From positions 23,844,001-23,908,000 of the forward strand of contig NC_069365.1 in assembly GCF_021730395.1 (NCBI RefSeq): a stretch of 64,000 nt of DNA, in the 5' to 3' direction. This document shows positions 36,835 through 48,400 of this stretch, one piece after another; within the stretch, counting starts at the first letter, position 1, and each line of letters opens with the position of its first letter. The translations under genes were made by a program, and so were the position numbers. Below the pieces are notes generated by a model. The model had not been told where the DNA came from and did no database searches. It saw only the letters and a list, made by a program, of their open reading frames with translations. This DNA is from Mercenaria mercenaria (taxonomy: Eukaryota > Mollusca > Bivalvia > Venerida > Veneridae).

Positions 36835-39043
36835 TTGAATGTCCTTCTTATACAGCCCTCTCCGTTTTGAGAATCATTAGATCTTTTTTTCAATTGAGAT
36901 ATTTTTCATGGACATTTCACTTACTTTTGTATTTGCCTATAACATAAATAATATTTGTTAAGCAATTTATTGTAAATAGTGGGATTCGGATGATGAATTG
37001 TAAAGCTAGATACTGCAATCTGTGATATATGCCTACTTGTGTACCATTGTTCCGTGATTTTTATTTATTTCGAAATGAACAACGGAATATACATTTGGAA
37101 CCATGATTCTTATCCATCCTTTGTTCCTTAACCATAAATATGTTAAATACAAATGATACTTGACTTTGTCCGTTATTCACTCCATTTCGTACTGTCTGAG
37201 CATGGTTCAACAGTTTCCTTGGACACGAAACCTAATCAAATACATCTTTAAACAGCGTATCGCCTACTCTTGACTTGACGTGCAGTGGGGAATCGTTAGA
37301 TGCCGAGGGACGAAAACAAAAGAAGTCCATCAGTTTCTTTATCAACATACCCTTATACCTCTTCCACTCTCGCAACTCGATATGTCAGTAATACAAGTTT
37401 TATGGTACGCCTTCACTGTCTTGTGGTGTTACCACATGCTGCCAGTATTATTTTATGTACACCCGTTGTTCACAAACATTGTTATATTGTGTACGACCGT
37501 TGGTATATTATGTACAAATTTTGTTAAGCACATGCCTAGCCCCGTTTTGTTTAAAATTATCTCAATTTCATCGGCCATTTTGGTTGGAGATTTTGCTGTA
37601 TCAATATAAATTATATGTGGTTGCATAGTACAAAGGAAATTCTATGTAATACATTAGTCAAACATAAAACTTGAAGACAGAATCAACAAATACATACTTC
37701 AACATATATTCCACAAAATACATGAAGTGAAACCTATCATCATAATTTAGAACACGGTTATTATGATAATCTGATATAACGAAATCACGACATGAAGAAC
37801 TTTCAGTACAAAATAATTTCTTATGCAAGTAATATACCTGTATGTGCTTACAATATACCTTACTCTATAAATGATAACACAAGGAGAGCACACAAGTTAA
37901 AGATGGTTGTTCATAACATAACGACGTATGTACAAACTACGTACAGCTCGTTTAAATGGGTCAGTCGTGTTGATGTACTTATAAAATAGACTTGCCCGGT
38001 TTATAGGTTGGTCAGGGCTACGGATATGTATTGTATTTTGCCATCGGAATATTTCTATAAAATGCTTCTTCCCCTTCCGTTTGGATCCGTCCATGTTTAC
38101 AAATACGTTTGTTTATTTTATGGACTGTAGAACAACGGTTTTACAAAATAGAAAAATAAATGTAAATAATATTACGACGTTTGTACACAATACAACAACA
38201 TTTCTACAAAATATATAGACGTGCCTAATATTAAGACGTTTATACACAATGTATCGAAGAATGTAATCAATATAACAACATTTGCACGCATTTTAACGAT
38301 GTTTTACATGACATAAACACTTTTGCTGGTAATAGATGACAATAAAACTGGATGATTGACAAGCATACTTGTAGTGTTTATTCCCTCCTTATTTCTGAGG
38401 AAGTGTACAGCCACTTGAAGTAATTGTAGTAGTATTAAGAGGAGATGTAGAGAAAAAACAAAAACAAGAAAGAGATCCAAAAGGGATTGCCACGTTTGTT
38501 AGAAGCAACCTCCATAGAAAATCCTACATTTGTATATATATGGTTGTGTATATACAAATACACAGATAAAGTAATGCATATACACAACAAGAGTAAAAGG
38601 AATAAATAAAGGGACATAGTTAGGCACCGCCTTGGAAAGTACAACTGAATTTTTTCACTAGTTAATGGTGCATAGTAATCCTCACTTTATTCCAAGTTAC
38701 AAGGCAGTGTAAATAAAAGCGGATCAATATCATATGTAATTGAAAAGAATGCATGATGTGTAAAAGGCCCACCACGACCTAGTGACCTACTTTTTCCTCC
38801 CACATGAACTTCGTGCAAATCATTCTGATAATACTAATATAATACAGCTATTTTACAAGATGACAGGTGGACAATTTAGGCCCTCATTGAATTAATGTAT
38901 TTTCATAATTCGTCTGCAAACTTTTTCAGTCATTCTCTTTTCAGTATAGCTATATAAACATAGAATAATAACTACTTTATACTGTAGAAACAAAGTGTGG
39001 TCTAAACTCACCTTAATACATACATATGTCATGAAAATTGTAT
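36835..39043. other. Intergenic between receptor and hairpin-ended repeat
   Basis: No gene is supported. Near 38150-38310 two degenerate units share TATTACGACGTTTGTACAC-like and ACAACATTT-like words, a possible remnant of a tandem repeat. A 109-codon frame at 37280-37609 is hydrophobic but unsupported. Confidence 0.45.
38550..38700. repeat. Dispersed repeat fragment, copy A
   Basis: The words GGCACCGCCTTGGAA and TAATGGTGCATAGTAATCC occur in the same order as in 45045-45185 (GGCACCGCCTCCGAA, then ATATGGTGCGAAAATAACCC). The upstream A-rich stretches are also similar. The family is unknown. Confidence 0.5.
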
Positions 39044-40541
39044 AAACAAGAGGGTCATGATGACCCTGGATCGCTCACCTGATTAATATGAGCTACATGT
39101 TTTAAATGTCAAACTGATGCTGAAATATTAAGAAAGTAGGTCAGTAAGTTACATTTATGCTAAAATTCAGATTTAAAGGCGTACGCTAGAATACCCTGTA
39201 TATGAGATGGGCGAAAATTTTCCCAATCACAGAATTTCTTTAAACTTTGGATATTGAAGGACAATCATCTAAGAAACAAAAAAATGCAATAAAAATCATA
39301 GGTCACCGGATTCGAAAAAGAGTTATCTGCTCATTTTTTGGGGAAATGCCATTTTCAAGGGCAGATAACTCTTTTTCGATACCGGTGACCTATGGTTTTT
39401 ATTGCATTTTTTTGTTTCTTAGATGATTGTCCTTCAATATCCAAAGTTTGAAGAAATTCTGTTATTGGGAAAATTTTCGCACCAAATTCTAGCATACGTC
39501 CTTAAGATCGGTGTGCAAAAATGTACATGTCGTCAACATTTCAAGGCTGTATCTTAAAAAACACAAGAAAGTAGGTCAGTAGGTCATGGTCTCCGTCAAG
39601 TGGCCCCTAATTACTTGGGGTCATCAGGTAATTATGATTAAACAGTCTAGGAAATATTATCTGATATTTTTAAAAAACAATTCTATAAAACTCATTTAAC
39701 AAGTGAGCCCCAGAGCGGGGCCTCTTTTCACCCAAGGGTCATAATTTGAACATTCTTGTTAGAGATCCACGAGGCAATGCTACATACCAAATATCAAACG
39801 CCTAGGCTTTGAACTTCCAGACAAGAATATTTTTTTCTCCTATATAAAATATAATCTGGAAAGTAGAAAGTGGAAAGTCTATGTTAAACTTGGGACCCCC
39901 AGGACAGGTCCTCTTTTCATCCAAGGTGTATAATTTGAATAATTTTGGAAGAGGAGCACTGGGCAATGCAACAAACCGAATATCAAAAACCCATGCCTTG
40001 CAGTTTCAGGCAAGAAAACTTTTAAAGTTTTTTTCCTATGTAAGTCTTTGGGGCAACATAAGGGTAATAATTTGAACAATCTTGGTAGAGAACCACAAGG
40101 CAATGCTTTATACCACATATCAAAAGGCCTGGGTCTTGTAATTTCAGGCAAAAAGATTCTTAAAGTCTTTTTCCTATATAAGTCTATGTAAAATTTGGGA
40201 CCCCCGGGGCGGGCCCCTTTTCAACCTAGGGGCACAATTTGAACAATTGTTATAGAAGACCTTTAAATGATGCCACATACCAAGGTTCTACGCCTTGCGG
40301 TTTTGGACAAGAAGATTTTTAAAGTTTTTCCTTTCGGTTGCCATGGGTTCTATATAGAATTCAATTGTTTGAACAATTTTGAAAGGGAGCTACCCAAGAA
40401 TCATTCCTGTGAAATTTGGTGTAATCCTGCCCAGTGGTTTTCAAGAAGATTTATTTAGAAAATGTCGACGGACACACGACGGATGACGGACATTGAGCGG
40501 TCACAAAAGCTCACCATGAGCCTTTGGCTCAGGTGAGCTAA
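39044..40541. mobile_element. Hairpin-ended 1.5-kb dispersed repeat
   Basis: It begins AACAAGAGGGTCATGATGACC, where GGGTCAT/ATGACCC form a hairpin, with GATCGCTCACCTGA just inside. It ends in a nested hairpin (GCTCACC...GGTGAGC around GAGCCTTTGGCTC). Between 39700 and 40260 a unit is repeated about four times, marked by AATTTGAACAAT at 39743, 39932, 40069 and 40236, alternating with GGGACCCCCGGGGCGGGCC-like words. I recall such sequences as common in mollusc genomes. No protein is encoded. A 3' hairpin followed by CTAA is reminiscent of Helitron ends, but the left end does not fit that family. Confidence 0.65.
39177..39501. mobile_element. TTAA-flanked palindromic MITE nested in the 1.5-kb repeat
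   Basis: Two arms of about 150 bp are nearly perfect inverted copies (left AGGCGTACGCTAGAAT inward to GAGTTATCTGC, right the complement), joined by a short centre. TTAA stands on both sides (39173-39176 and 39502-39505), the target of piggyBac-type elements. It is non-autonomous. The arms match closely enough that the insertion is probably fairly recent. Confidence 0.88.
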
Positions 40542-41007
40542 ATAATGATTAAACTTTTTCTTCTAATATGTCAAACAAGTATAAGTTGACGTATTGTAGC
40601 GACCAAGAAACTGAGTGTCAATATTTGATTTAAATCGTAATTCTAACACGACCAGCAAATAAACTATATACATGTAGAGCAAAATCTATCTCGGGTTATT
40701 CTGCAACAACCCATGCGCGTGCAATGACGTCATCCGATCCAGGTGCGTAGAGCGGTCGTAAAAAGTAGTTACCATTTTTTCTAACACTGTTGATACTAGT
40801 ATGTCGTGTTATTTCCCATGTGGTTCTGGGACGATCTGTGTATGAAAAGAACTGGAACCACTGCCTTACCCTTGCATGATCGTAAGAGTCGACTAATAGG
40901 GTCTTAACACTTTGTTTTGCTGTAACTCTGTGATTCCAGCAGGTATACAAATTTTGATTCCATACCTCATGTTTTTATTTCGATGTAAATGAAATGTGAA
41001 ATCAAAA

Positions 41008-41080
41008 TTTGTAGTCCTGTTTGGCGCTATATAACCTATACTGTGTTGGTGCGCCGTAAAACCCAAATAAAATCGAAATA
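41008..41080. repeat. Possible dispersed repeat tail
   Basis: The segment with GTTTGGCGCTATATAACC, CTGTGTTGGTGCGCCGTAAA and an A-rich end resembles repeat tails I recall from bivalve sequence. There is no second copy in this window to prove it. Confidence 0.35.
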
Positions 41081-41081
41081 A

Positions 41082-41217
41082 CAAGTTCCCAAATGTCATT
41101 TATCGTAGAATAACCAGAGTTTTTCGTTCTACGGCCTTCGTGATATTTGTTTTACGCATAAGAACTCAAAACACGGGCTATTCTACGATAAATCACGATT
41201 GGGAACTTATTAGTTCT
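41082..41217. repeat. Hairpin-forming inverted repeat
   Basis: AAGTTCCCAAATGTCATTTA and the adjoining TCGTAGAATAACC (41083-41115) pair with GGCTATTCTACGATAAATCA and the adjoining TTGGGAACTT near 41180-41217. Arms are about 34 bp with few mismatches and a 65-bp loop. It is MITE-like. Confidence 0.65.
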
Positions 41218-41317
41218 TAATTAAACACTCGGAATTAATTACAATAACTTTATGTCCTTTTAGGTCATTCATTCCCTACGTGTTTCATTGTTTCCCTGGC
41301 TGCTAAGATTTGCTTTA

Positions 41318-41342
41318 ACAAAAAAAAAAAAAAAAAAAAAAA
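41318..41342. repeat. Poly-A run
   Basis: An uninterrupted run of more than 20 A residues. It may be the tail of a degraded retroposon, but no recognisable body adjoins it. Confidence 0.7.
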
Positions 41343-42460
41343 CCCGCACCACACGTATAAATAACAACTAATCATATTCATATGATTAGTTATTTGCTGT
41401 CTCAGTGTACATTGCGTGATTAAATACATGTGTTTGAATTATGATAACGCTAGGTTAAACCGAAATAAGAAGTATAAAGGTAAATACCTTCCTGGTTAGA
41501 GGGGCCATTTCCATGAACTGCTCAAAGTGAATCAACATTAATATAGGAAGGTAAGTTATTTCTTTAATTGGTGAATTTACCATAATTATCCTTTGCAGAT
41601 AAAATAATTAAATATACCATACATTCTAAATCACACGCGCAAATATATATATTAAACCATTTCATCTACTGTGTGTGACCAGATTGATAATACCGTACAG
41701 GACTTGGATATTCAAGCATTTAACAATAAATTAGCAACTAAATACTTGTCGGTTGAAACAACAATGGTAATTACGAACTGGATGTATTTAAACCACTGAT
41801 AATAATAAAAAGGTATGTAGATCCTTACTATTGACTCTTGCAGATACACATCAGTGATTAAGACAGACAACCAGGAAGGATAAACATACAAGTTTTATCT
41901 CGCATAAACGCCAGCAATTTGAATACATGCAGTGTAAATATCAATCAGTATTTTCTACAATGGATGTGGTGTCAGAAGAAGTGATTGTTGGTCCTTATTT
42001 CATTTTATTTAGATTTTAAAACACCTGTAATTAGATAAGCAAAACATTATTTACACCTCGTATTTAGACGCCGAATGAGAATTCACAAAAAGGTATGGGT
42101 AGATTTAACGGAAGCATAGAGAAACCCAAACGTGTGTCGTATTACAAACATGTTTAGACCTACGCTAAATTTTATCGTTTCACCGTTACAACCGTTCAAA
42201 ATTGTGTGAGCTGAATAAAATTGTTAGTACAAGTATGTGTTTTATTTACCAAAGTTTACTTAATACAGTATAAACCAAACTGAACATTGAAAGAGAATTT
42301 GATTTCAGTTCAATCAGCGAAAGCATATTACACTTTTCAAATACATTCAATATAGTGTGAAAAAAATATTAAATATTGAAACGCATATGATTTCAAAATA
42401 TCCTTTTACAAAGTATTATCGGCGGAATCTTATAGAGGGTTACATTTTTCACCTATACAG

Positions 42461-45400
42461 ATGGCAGAAATGGCTGATGACCACGTACCAAACTTTTCCA
42501 GTGAAAATGTTGCAATGAAACCTATGAATGCAGAAGCTAGGGCAGACACGTCTCATTTGTTATTAAGGGAACTGGAATATGCGGTTAGCTTGGTTGGTCC
42601 TGCTAAGGAAGAAATCACAAAACTTCAGCTGGAGCTCAAAAGGCATCAAGTAAGTAAAATGAAGGAAGATGCAACATGAAAATAAGCAAAACGAAAAGCA
42701 ATTTTGATTTCATGCGAGTACAAAACTCCAAATATCAGTTCTTTACTTTGCTCCGACTAATATCTAGAAACCAGATGCGAAAAATAAGTAGAGGAATCAT
42801 CAGAAATTTTGGAACCAGTTCGCTTTGTATATGCGTATGTCTTTCCTTGCACAATATTCGATTATCAGGAAGTGAATTACATTTATATGTTTGAAAGGAA
42901 GAAATGAAATATTACTTATCCTTGTCAACTTAAAATATTATTCTCATCTAACAATTTTAATACTTTATTAGATAAAACATGTTGAAATGAGTTTAACAAA
43001 AGTTGTTAAATGCATACTTCTGACAACAAGTGTTACGTTTTTGCATGCTTATTACTTAATAGAGAAAATAACTCGTCTGATTGTTTTGCTTTTAATACTT
43101 AAAATGTTTTTTTTGGAAAGGTATTAAAATTTTCTTTCTTCTGTTGAGTGGGTTTCCATAGAGTTTATACACCTCCAATAACGTAATGTCTTGATAAGCG
43201 AACACATAACAAATTTCACTATAATCAAAAAAGCAGATAACCTATTCTTTCTGTAAACAAATAACAAAAAAAAAGAAAAAAAAGAAAAAAAGAAAACAGA
43301 AATGAATGCTGTTTTCTATATTAGGTAATTCCTGAGAGAACAGGGTCGGAGAATGTTGTTGAAATGCAGTATCAGCTTGAAAATGCAAAGAGAGAATGCA
43401 AAGATCTGCAAAAGCAGCTTAAAGATGATAAGTATAAAAACGAAACACAGTACAATGACTTACTTGCTGACTTGCAAAACGCAAATGCAAAAATACATGA
43501 ACTTGAAATATTGAAAAAATCAGTAAGGGAGCAAGAAGAGAATATGCGAGCACATCATAAAGAAGAGATAGATGCTTACAAGGAGGTCAATCAAAGCAAC
43601 GAAATGCTACTCCAATCGGCTTTAAAAAAGGTAAAACAATCTGAAGAATTTCAGCAACGGCAAGAACAAGATTTTACAAATGATATCAGAAAACAGCAAC
43701 AGCAAATTGCAAAGCTTACGGCCTCACTACAGAATTTAAAATTGGAGAAAGATAAACTAGAAAAAAGCCTTTCGGATACACAATCAAGGTAACATTGATG
43801 TACATATACATTTAGAAAGCGAAACTGTTAATATATATAAAGACAACACAATGAATACATCTTTTCATTAAACATGAAATTTAGACCACTAAATGTAATT
43901 TGCTCTTGTATTTTGTTTGACGTTGTTTGTGTATTTTGACTCACACGACGGTAAGACACCTCGGCAAATAAAGGGCGTCAGAATGGCATTTTTACACCCG
44001 CAAACACGATAACTCGATAAAAATGTATTTGCCGTGCTGGCGACATTTATTTGTCGTTACGTCATGCAAAATCTCTCAAGTTGTCGTATTGCTTGAAACT
44101 GTTTTATTTGATTGAACACCTATTTATACAAGTACATATCAAACGACGTTGTATAAGAAGTTTTAATCTTTAAAACGTAAAAGTCATGTTGATTACTAAA
44201 CACAACAAATATGTCAATTACGCGAAAAACAATACACTTAACTGAATAAAGGTAGTGTCATGACGTAACGTCATTTATCTTGATAATTTGGAATTAAGCG
44301 TGGACTCGGCTTACGGTTATGAATAAATGGCAACATTCATGAGTAGAATTATTAAAACGGCAATGTTACTATCTGTTTAAAGGTAAAATATGATATTAAA
44401 ATGTTTGCCACGTTAAACATGTATTATACGCGTGACAATGGCCCAGCAAATTATTGCACATGTAACAATACTCTTTTTTATTTTGTGTTTAGGCTGAGTA
44501 AGTTGATGGGAGACAAGCTTTCTGATAACAACCCTGATATTGCCGATCTCAGTGACAATAACCGACCAACTAAGTTAGCAGAAAAGTATCAAGAACTGTA
44601 CGACAATCAGTGGACTGACGCTTACGAAGTTGCAGAGGATTACTTTCCTGACAAATCAGAACATTATAGGATAAAAGTGTTGCTTCAAATTTTAATGGTA
44701 TTATATTTAGATTTTGTACTTTTTCGACCTTTTATATAATTCGTTTAATACGAAATAAATACGGGTACCAGCATGCATCCTTAAAGTAACTGATAACTAT
44801 GTTAAAGGAGAGAGTCTGCCTGTATTATCACAAATCCTTACATCCTTTTTTGTTGTTTAGGGTTAGGAACCCAAAGATCAATGGTGCCAGATATCCTAAT
44901 GCTATTGATAAAAGTTGTAAATCACTGTTTGTTTCACAGTTTTAAATTGCACTCTGCTTAGCAACTCACCATATCACCATCATAATAACAGCTTATCTTA
45001 TTCATAACCCTATACATGTGTTGTGATTTACATGTACACAGAATACAAAGACAAAGTTATACAACGAAACAAACAAATGAATGAAGAAAGTGGGGCACCG
45101 CCTCCGAACGGTCAGTAGCACAAACCGTTCTTGAGAGCATTCACTGGTATATGGTGCGAAAATAACCCACTATGTTTCAATGTTAGTGTTAAAACATTAA
45201 AACAAAAACTAAAGAACCATAAACACATATTGTTTCCCTCTCCTCATCCCACTCCATTTTCGACCACATTACACACTGATTCGTAAGTAAAATTATATTA
45301 TATTTCCTGTATACTGTCTTTCTGTTACTTTATATTTTCCCTAAGATCTCACATTCACATACTCTTCTACCGCAGAAACCCAAACCCGAACGTAATGCTT

Positions 45401-48400
45401 TTGTTTTGTTTCTTATTGTGTCTAAAAAGTTCCTTGCACAGTCCTGCAAGTCAGTCGTTGTATTTTATTTGAATTGTAGAAAGTATATAGCCATTGTGCG
45501 CAAGAAATCAAAAGACAGGACAAGGAATTGTTGCAGGCCATGTACAGAACAAGTTCGATCGAAAAGGTATAGTCTGAACGACACTGTTAACGCTACATTT
45601 AAAGTTTTACAAATTTCTTTAACACTGCACCCGCGTTTTGTACGAAATTTAGCGTAGCAAGGAACAATATAACAATCAGCTTCTATCTAATTTTGTTAAA
45701 TGCGTTTAAAAGTTTTTGAAATAGAGCCAACAAAAGAGATAATACGAAATGTCAAAAGTCTCAAAATTCGAATTAGTTAATGATCGCGCAATGGTGTACT
45801 TGAAAGCAAATATACATATGTATCTGTACTCAGGTTCTCGGTAAGCCTGAATAAATGCGGCTGTATTTAATATTTCAATTGTGGAATGATGAACAATAAA
45901 AACAATGGTCGTATGCTACAACGCATCTGTAGAGATTATTTGCTATACATGCGTAACCTGTGCAGAGCAGCCATTGACTAGGTGTTTAAAGATTAAGATG
46001 TATGACTATTCACGTCAAATGTGGTTCTGGGCCAGAGCTTTTTTACGGAAATATTACAGAAACATCATCATTTATGCCTTTTGGATTGTTTCGTCCAAAT
46101 ACCCATACTCCTGCAAATATTTTATTTTCATACAGTTTTATTGTTAACGGTCTAAACATTTGTTGTTATTTTGGATATTTTAAACATTTTATATTATGTA
46201 TTTGATTTAAAATACAAAAGAATGAAAACATTAAGTTGAGATCAACAAAATACGTGATTTATCTTCCGCAGTTGACATAAATTACACTTGAAGAAAAAGA
46301 GTTTCTATCCAACAACCCATACAATAATTATCAAAATACACAGTTACATTAAGATAGTTCTGCACGAGTGACGGTATAACGCTATTTAAAACATAAAATA
46401 ACGCCTGGTAACCGTTATAACGGTAGCATAGAGGTAGCCTGCAATATATCATATCCCATGCATTAAAGTTAAACAGTCAGTGCTACTGTTTCTTAATGTT
46501 AATTATAACAAAAGTTTTGATGTAAAATAACTCATAGTTAAACCTTAAAATAATCAGCAATGTAAGGACTCCGATTGACGAGTAGTGAAAAATTAAAAAC
46601 ATTTCATTTGGACGTAAGATTGAAAATACATCTGTATATAAATCTACAACTATGAAAAAGATTAATTAAATTCTACGTTATGAGACTTTTTCCATCCGCG
46701 TAAATTCCACCAACAGTGCGATATGTCCAAAACGCCCATTGTAAAAATAGACTAGAGAACGAATATTTTCAAATTGGTTTTGCAGAAAACAAACACACGG
46801 ATTGGCTGAATTTCTTTCGTAAACAATGATGCTTTAAAAAAAATATGCTTTAATAAAATTCTACATTGTAGAACACATTGTAGAACAATATTTGATTTAA
46901 ATGTGCAGATCTACCTTAAACTCTATCATGCGCTGATTTGATACTGTTTAAAGTTATAGAGACTATAAAATAAAGCCTAATAAGTAACGTTAAGTGTAGA
47001 GTAAAGTTATTCTCCACAGCGAAGTTATTGGCGACTCATTGCCCTAAAATTTGAAAATCACAAACTTTTTATACCAAAATTGAAAATTATTTATACTATT
47101 GTCTATTAGGTTTAAAATGGAGACAAAACAGTGCAATGATTGGAAACGTTGACATTTGATCGTAGTGAACATTGAACTTGAATAAAGCGAGACGTTACAT
47201 CTACAGTTGCAGACATTTTCGCAGTAGGTCAATCATATGCGAAAGCAGAATAAGACCAAATAAGACACTGTCCTAAAATGTTACATTCTTGCGTTAAAAT
47301 GTATCTACACAGAGCAGCTAAGGATTATAATCTGGTGTTATAACTTTACTGACCAGTGTTACCTTAGTGTTACCTTAACAATGTCGTAAATATAACCTCG
47401 TAAATTCAGTGATATCGTAAGTTTCGAGTTAGCCACCCCTGAACTTTATAGAAATTAATACATAATCATTTTACGGAAACAGGCGCACAAGACATGTACT
47501 AACAATGAATTCACAAATGTGTATTGCCACTGGTGGCATATACATCTTTTTGTAGAGAAAGTGGGAAACATATAGTGTTTTAGTAAATAGAAATGTACTA
47601 ATCAATATTTTATGCTCGTAGAATGGTTACTGTGGTAGTATTCGCTGGGTTTGAGTCATCACATATTGACATTGCAAATTTTTTATACATGTATTTCCTG
47701 GAAATTTTAACTTTACAAACATGTTATTTCTGTTAAAAGATAAGTCATGCATATATGATTGTAGCGATATATGTTACACGATTTGTCAGTTGTATCCGAT
47801 TTGAATGGTACGTAATACGTAATGAACCTCATCTCCAGAATCAGTTCAAGAGCACAGAACCCATTTACATTCCTTGAGTGGTAAAATGTCTGACGGAATG
47901 AAAATCACTTTGTCCATTAAAAGTCTAATTAAGCGATTCCATGTGGAGACAATTTTGCTTATAAACACGTTTCAGTACAATTATGACAGTTGAAATCTTT
48001 TTGAATCCTCTTAATATCCAACTTATAGCAAAAAGTAATGCTTAAATGAAAATGGAAACATATATTCGACACAAGCTGTCAATGGAAAAATATGGACCGC
48101 TATTTGTAAATGCAATGCTCTTTCTAAAGCGAAACAATTCCATTGGAAGTTTTTTATCTTACGATTTGTACATAACATCAGTTAGATTTGATGATTTTTT
48201 ATCATTTCCTAGGAAAGTAGCAAACATTTAAAGGTAACATTCGTGGTATGGTAATCAATACGGGAAATATATGGGAAAGGTATCACCGCCAAGGAACATT
48301 TAAAGGAGAAATCCGAAAGAAAGAGAAAATACATATATCCGAGTTCTATTTTTCTCCCCTTATGTATCAAGGACATTTTACTGGACACTGAATAATACAG

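Noticed and set aside
37280-37609. 109-codon plus-strand frame downstream of the receptor
   Set aside because: Hydrophobic but irregular, with no homology recognised and overlapping frames of similar length; judged chance.
45406-45657. 83-codon frame as a separate gene
   Set aside because: Another frame of the same stretch gives exon 4 of the Mieap-like gene (VYSHCAQEIKRQ) with proper splice sites.
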